This document shows, one piece after another, positions 25,871 through 35,766 of a stretch of 64,000 nt of DNA. Source of the stretch: Teredinibacter purpureus. Its GTDB lineage: Bacteria > Pseudomonadota > Gammaproteobacteria > Pseudomonadales > Cellvibrionaceae. A program made the position numbers and the translations under genes. Below the pieces are notes generated by a model. That model saw only the letters and a program-made list of their open reading frames with translations, made no database searches and was not told where the DNA came from. Every line of letters starts with the position of its first letter. Within the stretch, counting starts at the first letter, position 1. The DNA lies in assembly GCF_014217335.1 (NCBI RefSeq), contig NZ_CP060093.1, positions 124,001 to 188,000 on the forward strand, written 5' to 3'.

Positions 25871-26827
25871 TTAGTTTTTAATTACGCAGGATGTTGTCGT
25901 AACCTTTTGGTTGCTAGGGTCTATGTCTGTTACTTGTCCGCAACCAGGAATATCAAATCCACGTGTTACTCTCAGCTTTTTTCCCGATTCGATATTAGAG
26001 ATGAATGCCAAATTTGCAGAAGCTCCATTAACAAGCCAAGACGACTCGGTAGTCATTTCTAGCCGTCTCGATGAAATGGGCTTTGATTCGTTTTTTACTG
26101 ATCGATCTGGTTTATTAGATACGACTGGATTTCCCTCTAGAGAGCTGATTCTGTTGTGGTACCAACCAGAATTCTTCTCTAACTTATCCAATTTCGAACC
26201 GTGCTCGGATATGGACTCGTTCAACTCACTTACGTCTTTCTTCATGACCGCAAGAGTAGACTTAACATCAGACAAAGCTTGATTCATGCGATTAATTGCC
26301 GCAGGCGATACATTTTCCAATCTTTTAATAGAGTCAGAATTATTTTTTACTGCCAAAAGAAAAACATCCAGCTCTTCTTGAGATACATCTGCGCCTCGTA
26401 TTTGATCGAGTTTGGACTCGACTTCACTTTTGGTTGGATAGTTTTCCAGAAGCAATGTAGCGAGCTTGTCACGCTGCAAGTCTCCTGATATCTCCTGATT
26501 AATTGGCACTGATTTCTGAGCCACAGAATCACCGAATGGGCTTTGTACTTCAGTTTTAGCCACAAGAGGATTGGTCTCCACTTTCTGGGAGCTGGTTTGG
26601 CTGAATTGATACCCAAAAATAAGTAAAGCAACAATTAGCGTTAACCCGCCACCACCAATTAAATTGCGTTTAGTAAAGTATTCGCTCCCGCCACCAAATG
26701 AAGATGATTTTGAGCTTTGTGGAATATGATCCTGCTCTTGATTATTTGAAGTTGCTTCATTTTTTATTCGGGTTACTTTACTTCCCGATTTTTCGAAACC
26801 TGATTCACCAATATCTGGATTAGTCAT
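25871..26827 (-). CDS. traP: TraP/IcmG (DotF)-like protein
   Basis: The 318-aa protein has a polar cytoplasmic N-terminus, one membrane helix (about 53-75; GGGGLTLIVALLIFGYQF), a periplasmic coiled coil (about 120-230) and a conserved C-terminal end (RVTRGFDIPGCGQVTDIDP). This is the plan of TraP and IcmG/DotF, and the gene lies in the expected place between traO and traQ. The ribosome site is weak; it follows the traO stop after 110 bp without a clear promoter. Confidence 0.7.
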   Translation of the reverse strand: MTNPDIGESGFEKSGSKVTRIKNEATSNNQEQDHIPQSSKSSSFGGGSEYFTKRNLIGGGGLTLIVALLIFGYQFSQTSSQKVETNPLVAKTEVQSPFGDSVAQKSVPINQEISGDLQRDKLATLLLENYPTKSEVESKLDQIRGADVSQEELDVFLLAVKNNSDSIKRLENVSPAAINRMNQALSDVKSTLAVMKKDVSELNESISEHGSKLDKLEKNSGWYHNRISSLEGNPVVSNKPDRSVKNESKPISSRRLEMTTESSWLVNGASANLAFISNIESGKKLRVTRGFDIPGCGQVTDIDPSNQKVTTTSCVIKN

Positions 26828-26937
26828 GTCGGCACCAATATTTGTTAATTAGAAAATATTACATAGTGATAATGCGCAACGAGGTCACGCTCTATCAACA
26901 AAATAATATAAAAAAGTAGAGATTTTCATGTTTAGAA

Positions 26938-29900
26938 CTACTTGTCACTGCCCAATATGTCGTCGAACAGCATGATAGCCATCTCCTCTCCAGGATCTAA
27001 CCAAGCTGTCGCAGGCCTATTGATATTATCTGCGAATGCATCAGCAAAACGTTCACCTACTTTACCAAATGATCTTAATACTAATTTATCTCCATCTAAC
27101 CCGGTTGTTGTAACCTTGGAACCAGTAATGGAGGTTGATTCTTCTCTAGTGCCAGATTCACTCATAGCTTCAGATGTTCCCTCCAACAACGAAGAAAGGA
27201 AAAGTCCTCCATATCGATACCAATAGTGATGATCAACGTCAGAAGCCATTGCCGCAGCGGATGTTGCCGGATCGAGTGCTACACCCTTCATTGGGACGCA
27301 CTCGGCGTTCCTAGGGCAAACCTTGTCGAACGTGATGACCATTCGGTCATAGACCAGTTCAAATTTACCCATCGCGGAGGAGTTATATAAAGGATGTTTA
27401 GGCGGCAACCCAACAATATCAACTACTACTTCCTTAATAAAATCACTATTAATCTGATAGGAAGTAACTGCATACAACATGGTGCCCGCCTTCTGATAAG
27501 CGACAGAGTTTTCTGGCTTTCCTGGCTTTCCTTCATCGGATTCAGGATTACCTTGTGATGCACCGCCACCAGTCAATGAAGCAATTTCCTGCTCTGAGAG
27601 ACCAGAAGTTGATGTCCCTCCCACCCCAACATAACCAGGATTAACATCTCTTCCAATTACTTGTAGTGACTGGGTAACTTGATTTTTCATGCCAGCCTTA
27701 ATCATCGCGTAACGTCTTTGTAAGCGCTCGGCTGAAGCCGCATCCAAGCGAATACCGCCACCCTGTTCGTTCGGCTTTTTACCAGTCGACGTGCCAGGCT
27801 TTGGAGGTGGGGATGCTTCACTAGCCTTTGGCTTCGCAGCCACAGCCTGGTTAATAGTGGGCTTTTGATCATTTCCATTAACCGTCTTACTAAACCCCGA
27901 ACGGTTTGTTTTTGGCTTATCTCCAACCTTACCAGTTGTTTTATCAACTGATTCGCCGTCTTCATTTACAAAGCCGCCGTCTTCAGATAAATGGATAGCT
28001 CGATTCTCATCATCAATTAAAGGCTGTCCATTTCGATCAACTAACCTACCATCTTCAGACGTATAAACTTCCTTACCTTTAAATTTAATTGCGTTACCAT
28101 ATTTATTAACCAATTTTCCTTCATCATCAACAAAGACAGGTTCACCATTCACCTTCACTGGCTTCCCGTCACTATCTACTACCTGTCCATCTTCGGTTCT
28201 ATAAAGATCTGTTCCTGGTATCCGTTTTAATTTTCCTCCTGAGTTCACAAGCTCACCACTTGAATCAATTAGTGTGCCGTCACTATTTGCTAACACACTC
28301 CCCTTGATTTCATTTCCGTTCCTATCAACGATATTTCCCGTTGTTGGATCCATATAGACACTGTTTCCTTCGCTATCAGTCACAGGTTTACCATTCTCGT
28401 AATACAAGCGGCCGTCGTCACCTACATAGACATCTTCGCCGTTGAACTTAATCGCCTTACCCTCCTTATCCACGAGCCTTCCATCTTCAGTCTGGTAAAT
28501 ATCGGAATCGCCAACTTGGCGTATCGATTTAGCAACCGATTTACCTGTGGAGTCAATTAACACACCATTACCGTTCGCTAATAACGAGTCATTAATTAAC
28601 TCTCCTTTGTTATCGACGAGTTCACCCTTAGCATTGATAAAAACGGGTTTACCATTTCTGTCTGTCACGGCGTTCCCATTCTCATCAAACAACTGACCAT
28701 TCTTCCCAACTTTTACTTTCTTCCCATTGAAGGTAATGGCTTTTCCGCTTTCGTCTAGTAGGGTTCCGTCACGGGACACAAATAAATCTGTATCACCTAC
28801 TCGTTTCATCTCTGTTGCAGGAACGCTCGTCAGCTGGCCTTGGGTTACAGGTTTACTATCAGCCGTCAGCAAATCCTCATTTATGATATTTCCATCAATA
28901 TCAACGAGCTCTCCATCCTCGTTCATATAAACTTTGCGTCCATCCGAAGTGGTAATTTCGTTACCGCTTTCGTCAACAAGCGAACCATCTGCCTTTTTAA
29001 ATACATTCTTACCTTTGTATTTGACAGATTTTCCGTCCTTAGTTGTTATTTGATCAAGGCCAGCAGTAAAACCAGAATTAATATTCTCAGTCTTAACAGA
29101 TTCAAACCTCGGGTCATCTACCAGCTTTCCATCTTCGTCAATCAGGCGACCTTTTGAGTCAACAAGAATGCGCTTTCCGTCAGGAGTTAGTATTTTTCTA
29201 CCTTGAGCATCAGTCAGATACCCATCAGCATCTTTAAATACCTTGCTTCCGTTGAAAAGTAGGTCTTTCCCGTCTTTGGTAACAACCTTCTCGGCTCCGG
29301 TTTTTAAACCTTCTTTAACATATGTACGCTCTTCCACCACGAATGAATCATCAGTAACAACAACGCCATTCTCGTCAACAAGATCTCCGTCATCATTAAC
29401 AAATATTTTTTTGCCATCAGCTGAAAGAATTTGATTTCCATCTTTATCTACTAATGAACCATCAGCTGCCTTAAATACATCTTTGCCGTTGTAGGTAATT
29501 GCAGATCCGTCTTTCGATACTAGTTTTTCACGGCCGGACTTTATCCCTGAGCTGATGGACTCACCCGTCACATCTGTTAGTAGGTTTTCTTTTATCCGGT
29601 TTCCGTTCTTGTCCACGAGATTGCCATTTTTGTCAACATACACATCCCTACCATCTGCTGTTGTTATGGCATTTCCATTTTCATCAACTAGCCGGCCTTC
29701 AGAATCCTGAAAAACCTCTTTCCCATCGAAGAAAATCGCATTCCCATTACTATCTGTCATCTGACGAACGCTGGAAACTTCCCCTTGCTTTAAGCCTCTT
29801 GCCTCTACTTTGGACAAAATATCTTCGTCAATTCTATTTCCATTTTCATCAACTAGATTTCCATGTTCATCAATAAACACCTCACGTCCGTCAGAGGTGG

Positions 29901-32900
29901 TAATTACCTTGCCATCCTCATCTACAACACGACCATGTTCATCTATATAGACAGATTTACCATCAACAGTTAGTGGTGATCCATCATTGGCGGTGAGCTG
30001 TTTAATTGAAGTGACACCTCCGGTAGTAAGGGATGCTTCCTTACCTTTTTTAAGACCGGAGTTCACCTTAGTTATTGATTCAGCTGTAAATCCTTGGTCA
30101 TCAACGCGCTTACCATCTTCATCAACTAAATTACCCTGGTCATCTACGTAAATACGTTTTCCATCTTCAGTCAGCAACTGATTGCCATTCGCGTCAACTA
30201 GAGAGCCGTCTTTTGATTTGTAAACGTCCTTACCGTTATGCTTAATGATTTTTCCATCTTTAGTTACTAGCTTTTCTCGACCTTTTTTTAGGCCTTCGCT
30301 AATTACTTTACCGGAGGAGTCCGTCAGTATTGCCTCCGTAATTTTCTTTCCACTCTTGTCAACAATATTTCCATCAGCGTCGAGAAAGATATCTCTCCCA
30401 TCGCTCGTTTTGATAACATTGCCGTTCTTATCGACTAACCGTCCAGTGCTATCAGTAAAGACTTCTTTTCCTTCATAAAAGACCGCCTGCCCATTGGCGT
30501 CCGTCAGCTGATTTATTGAAGAAACTTCACCATCTCTGACTTTTCGTACTTCAATTTTATCTAACAGTTTTTCATCGATCATTGCCCCATCTTTATCAAC
30601 AAGATTTCCATTCTTATCCATATAGACTTCACGCCCATCAGAGGTGCGTATCACATTTCCATCCTCATCTAAAAGGCGCCCTTTATCATCCGAGAAGACT
30701 TCTTTGCCATTGAACAGCAGCGGACTTCCATCAGCAGCGGTAACTTGACGAACAACTTCAGTCTTACCGTTATCATATTTACTCTTGGTAGTAGTCGTAA
30801 GAAGGTCCTCAGTAATGAGATTTCCATCTTCGTCAACAAGGTCTCCATTTTTGTTCACATAAACATCTCGGCCGTCCGCAGTACGTATCGAAACTCCATT
30901 TTCGTCTACCAATTTTCCATCATCAGAAATGAAAACGTCCTTCCCTTGATATTGAATGGAATTACCAGAACTATCGGTAAGCTGCTTTCTGGTAAGAAGA
31001 TCGCCGCTCTTTACGTAACGCTCGCCTGCCACTGTTAGAAGATCTTCCTCAACAATATTCCCACTTTCATCCACCATATTTCCTTCATCGTCCATAAATA
31101 CACGTCTTCCATCCTTTGTGGTGATGGCATTACCATTCTCATCATATAGAGCGCCATCGTGACCTTTAAACACATCTCGTCCATTAAATTTAACTGCTTT
31201 GCCATTTTTTGTAACAACCTGCTCCCTACCAGCTACAATACTTGACGAGACGGCTCTACCTGTTTCCGTTTTAAGTAGCTCTTCGGTCACTACGTTGCCG
31301 TTTTGATCAATAAGATTTCCATTTTCATCGATAAAAACCTCACGCCCATCGCTTGTGAGAACAGCATTTCCGTCGGCATCTATGACACGCCCACTAGAAT
31401 CAACATAAACCTCTTTTCCATTATGAAGAATTCGCTCGCCATTATTGGTGGTGAGTTTCTTTCTAGTGGCAAGCTCACCGTTTTTAACTACGCGCTCGCC
31501 AGCCATTAGGTCAACGTTATCAATCGCACGACCAGTCTCATCGACGATATTCCCGTTGTCGTCCATAAATACAGCTCGGCCATCGGGTGCAAGAATTGGG
31601 TTTCCGTCTGCATCATATAGACGCCCATCTTTCCCTTTGAAGACGTCCTTACCATTAAACGTTACTGGTTGGCCATCTTTGGTAACAACCCGCTCCATAT
31701 CTTGCTCTTCGACTATCTTTTTCCCTGAAGACGTAAGCAAAACACCATCGGATGATGATAGGATCCCAACATTTTTTACGGCATTCCCTTGAGAATCTAC
31801 AAGCCTTCCTTCTAAGGTTAGAAAAATCCGATTACCGTATTGGTCTGTAACCTTAATACGATCGTAAGTTTCCAGCCCCTGACTTCCATTATTTTGCACT
31901 GATCCGAAATCTAAAAACGTATCTTTTTTATTGAACATGATGGGCTTACCGTCCTTATCGGATAGTAATCCATCTGATGTCAGATATATGTCTGACATTC
32001 CGCGACGCTCTAAGCGACCTCGTCGTGTAATCATCTGTGCATGACGATCTAGCGCAACACCTTCTGACGTTTTTAACACTCCAGATTGAATACCGCCTTT
32101 ACCTACATCTACCCTTAGCGCTCCCTTCTCTGTTAAATACACCTCAGCTCGGCTTCGGTTAAAAACTGGCTGGCCAGACTTAGTTAGCAGCTTTTGTCCC
32201 GGTCCAACTCTCACTTCTGAACCGTAGTGTGTTATGGGTAAACCATGCCCATCTACCAAGTAGTTGGATTTGGTTCTAAAAATGTCACTGTTCCCAATTT
32301 TTTCAATATTTACTAACGGGCGTGTTAATTTCCCCTCATTGTCAATCATGATGCCTTCATAGGAAAACAATACCCCGGGCTGCTTAAATTGTTGACCTGA
32401 GACATTTACAAGATGCCCATTTGTATTTTGATAAACAGTTTGCTGCTCCCAAGCCACATCCATCGCGTTGCGATTTAAAAGTTTCCTTTCATCATTTTGA
32501 TACACATATGCGCCGGAATGGCGAATTGGCTTTCCATCCATGGTTACTAGCTGGCCTTCAGAGGTGATGTAGATATCTGAACGAGCAACTCGCTGCATAT
32601 TTCCAGGACGAATAGCTAACCGTCCGTCAGACATATATAATTCACCTGAAGACATAGTTAGGTCTCCTAGAAGAGGTATTTTCTGTGTCTTACGATCAAT
32701 CATTTCACCAGCACTTGATAAGTACAGTGGTTCTTTATCCTTCGTTAAAAATGCGATACCTTTCTCATCAAGCAGAGCTCCGGTCGTATCCATGTGTATC
32801 GGGCTAGAACGAAAAACTAAAGGCTTTCCGTTTTCGCCCATTAATTGTCCGCTTGTGGATATATAAATATCTGATTTTTCTACACGAAGTAAATCACGCG

Positions 32901-33333
32901 ATGACTTATCACCGGAAACTAATCCAATGCGGCGTATTGCGTCTTCCAATTGCTTTTCATCAATTGTGCACCCACAGTTTTCAATATCCTTTCCTGCTTC
33001 GCCGGCCTTCGGCTCTTCATCAAAAGTAAATGGTATTGCTACCCCACCGTCCTTAGATTGTGCTTGGTCATATCGCTGCTTATTCTCTGATCGCTTTGCA
33101 GCTTTGTATACTTCTGATGTTTTTGCATCAGCTTCAACCTGCACAGAGGATGCATCAACGACACCCGTAGAGATTTTGACCTCGGTATTTGGCTTCAGAT
33201 ACCCATATGTAAGAAATATCCCTACAGCCACAATAACAAGTATTGTCACGCCAACAAGAATCGGACCGCGTGCTTCTGGAGAACTTATTCCGCGTCTTTT
33301 TACTGTTTTTTGCTTGATTGGTTCATCGCTCAT
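26938..33333 (-). CDS. traO: TraO/DotG (IcmE) channel protein with expanded repeats
   Basis: The 2131-aa protein is the VirB10-like core channel subunit that spans both membranes. It has a cytoplasmic N-terminus, one membrane helix (about 24-47; GVTILVIVAVGIFLTYGYL), a huge repeat region and a C-terminal VirB10/DotG domain (about 1890-2131; YAVTSYQINSDFIKEVVVDIVG, then DHHYWYRYGG). Legionella DotG is about 1050 aa, so this is roughly double. Twelve clear 79-residue units plus degenerate flanking copies account for the excess. GGGGAG lies eight bases before the ATG, overlapping the end of a duplicated traN fragment. Legionella DotG repeats are thought to line the outer part of the complex. Confidence 0.92.
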   Translation of the reverse strand: MSDEPIKQKTVKRRGISSPEARGPILVGVTILVIVAVGIFLTYGYLKPNTEVKISTGVVDASSVQVEADAKTSEVYKAAKRSENKQRYDQAQSKDGGVAIPFTFDEEPKAGEAGKDIENCGCTIDEKQLEDAIRRIGLVSGDKSSRDLLRVEKSDIYISTSGQLMGENGKPLVFRSSPIHMDTTGALLDEKGIAFLTKDKEPLYLSSAGEMIDRKTQKIPLLGDLTMSSGELYMSDGRLAIRPGNMQRVARSDIYITSEGQLVTMDGKPIRHSGAYVYQNDERKLLNRNAMDVAWEQQTVYQNTNGHLVNVSGQQFKQPGVLFSYEGIMIDNEGKLTRPLVNIEKIGNSDIFRTKSNYLVDGHGLPITHYGSEVRVGPGQKLLTKSGQPVFNRSRAEVYLTEKGALRVDVGKGGIQSGVLKTSEGVALDRHAQMITRRGRLERRGMSDIYLTSDGLLSDKDGKPIMFNKKDTFLDFGSVQNNGSQGLETYDRIKVTDQYGNRIFLTLEGRLVDSQGNAVKNVGILSSSDGVLLTSSGKKIVEEQDMERVVTKDGQPVTFNGKDVFKGKDGRLYDADGNPILAPDGRAVFMDDNGNIVDETGRAIDNVDLMAGERVVKNGELATRKKLTTNNGERILHNGKEVYVDSSGRVIDADGNAVLTSDGREVFIDENGNLIDQNGNVVTEELLKTETGRAVSSSIVAGREQVVTKNGKAVKFNGRDVFKGHDGALYDENGNAITTKDGRRVFMDDEGNMVDESGNIVEEDLLTVAGERYVKSGDLLTRKQLTDSSGNSIQYQGKDVFISDDGKLVDENGVSIRTADGRDVYVNKNGDLVDEDGNLITEDLLTTTTKSKYDNGKTEVVRQVTAADGSPLLFNGKEVFSDDKGRLLDEDGNVIRTSDGREVYMDKNGNLVDKDGAMIDEKLLDKIEVRKVRDGEVSSINQLTDANGQAVFYEGKEVFTDSTGRLVDKNGNVIKTSDGRDIFLDADGNIVDKSGKKITEAILTDSSGKVISEGLKKGREKLVTKDGKIIKHNGKDVYKSKDGSLVDANGNQLLTEDGKRIYVDDQGNLVDEDGKRVDDQGFTAESITKVNSGLKKGKEASLTTGGVTSIKQLTANDGSPLTVDGKSVYIDEHGRVVDEDGKVITTSDGREVFIDEHGNLVDENGNRIDEDILSKVEARGLKQGEVSSVRQMTDSNGNAIFFDGKEVFQDSEGRLVDENGNAITTADGRDVYVDKNGNLVDKNGNRIKENLLTDVTGESISSGIKSGREKLVSKDGSAITYNGKDVFKAADGSLVDKDGNQILSADGKKIFVNDDGDLVDENGVVVTDDSFVVEERTYVKEGLKTGAEKVVTKDGKDLLFNGSKVFKDADGYLTDAQGRKILTPDGKRILVDSKGRLIDEDGKLVDDPRFESVKTENINSGFTAGLDQITTKDGKSVKYKGKNVFKKADGSLVDESGNEITTSDGRKVYMNEDGELVDIDGNIINEDLLTADSKPVTQGQLTSVPATEMKRVGDTDLFVSRDGTLLDESGKAITFNGKKVKVGKNGQLFDENGNAVTDRNGKPVFINAKGELVDNKGELINDSLLANGNGVLIDSTGKSVAKSIRQVGDSDIYQTEDGRLVDKEGKAIKFNGEDVYVGDDGRLYYENGKPVTDSEGNSVYMDPTTGNIVDRNGNEIKGSVLANSDGTLIDSSGELVNSGGKLKRIPGTDLYRTEDGQVVDSDGKPVKVNGEPVFVDDEGKLVNKYGNAIKFKGKEVYTSEDGRLVDRNGQPLIDDENRAIHLSEDGGFVNEDGESVDKTTGKVGDKPKTNRSGFSKTVNGNDQKPTINQAVAAKPKASEASPPPKPGTSTGKKPNEQGGGIRLDAASAERLQRRYAMIKAGMKNQVTQSLQVIGRDVNPGYVGVGGTSTSGLSEQEIASLTGGGASQGNPESDEGKPGKPENSVAYQKAGTMLYAVTSYQINSDFIKEVVVDIVGLPPKHPLYNSSAMGKFELVYDRMVITFDKVCPRNAECVPMKGVALDPATSAAAMASDVDHHYWYRYGGLFLSSLLEGTSEAMSESGTREESTSITGSKVTTTGLDGDKLVLRSFGKVGERFADAFADNINRPATAWLDPGEEMAIMLFDDILGSDK
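28800..31690 (-). repeat. Twelve tandem ~237-bp repeats within traO
   Basis: Units of about 79 codons (one of 91) share the pattern LTxxDG, then FNGKxVFxDxDGRLVDENGN, then TxDGRxVYxDxNGNLVDExG, then EDLL and a variable spacer. Each unit is itself built of two or three diverged DGxLVD sub-repeats. DNA identity between units is partial, except for short nearly identical patches that have served as recombination points (see the duplication at 33334-35766). Confidence 0.85.
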
Positions 33334-33911
33334 TACTTCACTCCCCGTTTAATCGTAATTTTCTTTTCATATCCATCAGAAGATGTCATAACTAAAATTG
33401 GCATATCATTTAGTCGATATGCAGTGTATCCAGAGGGGCCATGATGTATCCCTCTAGGCAGAGGCGACGACGGGCTGTAAATAGTTCGGATAAATAAACT
33501 CTCTTTAAAACGCCATGCCTCAACATTAGAATCTGAAGTTTCCATTTTCTCGTAGTTTTCGGGAGCTATACCTAAAACAATATCCTTTAGAACCGAATCG
33601 GACGCGACATTATCAATTGTAAATACCGCCTGCCCATTGGCGTCCGTCAGCTGATTTATTGAAGAAACTTCACCATCTCTGACTTTTCGTACTTCAATTT
33701 TATCTAACAGTTTTTCATCGATCATTGCCCCATCTTTATTAACAAGATTTCCATTTTCATCGATAAAAACCTCACGCCCATCGCTTGTGAGAACAGCATT
33801 TCCGTCGGCATCTATGACACGCCCACTAGAATCAACATAAACCTCTTTTCCATTATGAATGGATTCGCTCGCCATTATTGGTGGTGAGTTTCTTTCTAGT
33901 GGCAAGCTCAC
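33333..33911 (-). pseudogene. Broken traO-traN fusion fragment
   Basis: This 192-codon frame reads first as traO repeat (HNGKEVYVDSSGRVIDADGN, then MIDEKLLDKIEVRK), and then from QAVF switches into the C-terminal part of traN (TIDNVASDSV to the traN stop). It is the out-of-frame continuation of the truncated traO copy at 33853-35766, displaced by a single inserted base near 33858-33862. Its nominal start codon is an accident of the shifted frame. No independent function is likely; it keeps the traN stop and ribosome site that lead into intact traO. Confidence 0.75.
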
Positions 33912-35766
33912 CGTTTTTAACTACGCGCTCGCCAGCCATTAGGTCAACGTTATCAATCGCACGACCAGTCTCATCGACGATATTCCCGTTGTCGTCCATA
34001 AATACAGCTCGGCCATCGGGTGCAAGAATTGGGTTTCCGTCTGCATCATATAGACGCCCATCTTTCCCTTTGAAGACGTCCTTACCATTAAACGTTACTG
34101 GTTGGCCATCTTTGGTAACAACCCGCTCCATATCTTGCTCTTCGACTATCTTTTTCCCTGAAGACGTAAGCAAAACACCATCGGATGATGATAGGATCCC
34201 AACATCTTTTACGGCATTCCCTTGAGAATCTACAAGCCTTCCTTCTAAGGTTAGAAAAATCCGATTACCGTATTGGTCTGTAACCTTAATACGATCGTAA
34301 GTTTCCAGCCCCTGACTTCCATTATTTTGCACTGATCCGAAATCTAAAAACGTATCTTTTTTATTGAACATGATGGGCTTACCGTCCTTATCGGATAGTA
34401 ATCCATCTGATGTCAGATATATGTCTGACATTCCGCGACGCTCTAAGCGACCTCGTCGTGTAATCATCTGTGCATGACGATCTAGCGCAACACCTTCTGA
34501 CGTTTTTAACACTCCAGATTGAATACCGCCTTTACCTACATCTACCCTTAGCGCTCCCTTCTCTGTTAAATACACCTCAGCTCGGCTTCGGTTAAAAACT
34601 GGCTGGCCAGACTTAGTTAGCAGCTTTTGTCCCGGTCCAACTCTCACTTCTGAACCGTAGTGTGTTATGGGTAAACCATGCCCATCTACCAAGTAGTTGG
34701 ATTTGGTTCTAAAAATGTCACTGTTCCCAATTTTTTCAATATTTACTAACGGGCGTGTTAATTTCCCCTCATTGTCAATCATGATGCCTTCATAGGAAAA
34801 CAATACCCCGGGCTGCTTAAATTGTTGACCTGAGACATTTACAAGATGCCCATTTGTATTTTGATAAACAGTTTGCTGCTCCCAAGCCACATCCATCGCG
34901 TTGCGATTTAAAAGTTTCCTTTCATCATTTTGATACACATATGCGCCGGAATGGCGAATTGGCTTTCCATCCATGGTTACTAGCTGGCCTTCAGAGGTGA
35001 TGTAGATATCTGAACGAGCAACTCGCTGCATATTTCCAGGACGAATAGCTAGCCGTCCGTCAGACATATATAATTCACCTGAAGACATAGTTAGGTCTCC
35101 TAGAAGAGGTATTTTCTGTGTCTTACGATCAATCATTTCACCAGCACTTGATAAGTACAGTGGTTCTTTATCCTTCGTTAAAAATGCGATACCTTTCTCA
35201 TCAAGCAGAGCTCCGGTCGTATCCATGTGTATCGGGCTAGAACGAAAAACTAAAGGCTTTCCGTTTTCGCCCATTAATTGTCCGCTTGTGGATATATAGA
35301 TATCTGATTTTTCTACACGAAGTAAATCACGCGCTGACTTATCACCGGAAACTAATCCAATGCGGCGTATTGCGTCTTCCAATTGCTTTTCATCAATTGT
35401 GCACCCACAGTTTTCAATATCCTTTCCTGCTTCGCCGGCCTTCGGCTCTTCATCAAAAGTAAATGGTATTGCTACCCCACCGTCCTTAGATTGTGCTTGG
35501 TCATATCGCTGCTTATTCTCTGATCGCTTTGCAGCTTTGTATACTTCTGATGTTTTTGCATCAGTTTCAACCTGCACAGAGGATGCATCAACGACACCCG
35601 TAGAGATTTTGACCTCGGTATTTGGCTTCAGATACCCATATGTAAGAAATATCCCTACAGCCACAATAACAAGTATTGTCACGCCAACAAGAATCGGACC
35701 GCGTGCTTCTGGAGAACTTATTCCGCGTCTTTTTACTGTTTTTTGCTTGATTGGTTCATCGCTCAT
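33334..35766. repeat. 2,433-bp tandem duplication of traN 3' end and traO 5' half
   Basis: Bases 33334-33628 repeat 35767-36061 (offset 2433), and about 33859-35766 repeat the first 1.9 kb of traO at the same offset. The two traO copies differ at no fewer than five positions that I can see (for example codons giving A/T, S/A and N/D changes), so they have diverged after duplication. Between them, 33629-33858 is a mosaic of later traO repeats. Confidence 0.85.
33853..35766 (-). pseudogene. Truncated duplicate of traO (N-terminal 637 codons)
   Basis: The ORF has the same start, ribosome site, membrane helix and N-terminal repeats as intact traO and is almost identical for about 630 codons. It then ends by a frameshift: traO has TTATGAAGAATTCG where this copy has TTATGAATGGATTCG, one base longer. 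The C-terminal VirB10 domain is absent. If translated it would give a membrane-anchored repeat protein that could compete with or decorate TraO. I treat it as a pseudogene, though it retains every signal needed for expression and directly follows intact traN. Confidence 0.7.

Noticed and set aside
28800..31690. CRISPR-like or satellite repeat array
   Set aside because: The 237-bp periodicity is in frame, encodes a protein repeat and has no short identical repeat with unique spacers.
31445..34225. Two nearly identical plus-strand ORFs of 115 codons at 31445-31792 and 33878-34225
   Set aside because: They are antisense shadows of traO; their near identity simply reflects the traO duplication.
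33334..35766. Simple assembly error for the traN-traO duplication
   Set aside because: The copies differ at several bases and the junction is a mosaic with microhomology, which a plain duplicated contig end would not create. It is not fully excluded without long reads.
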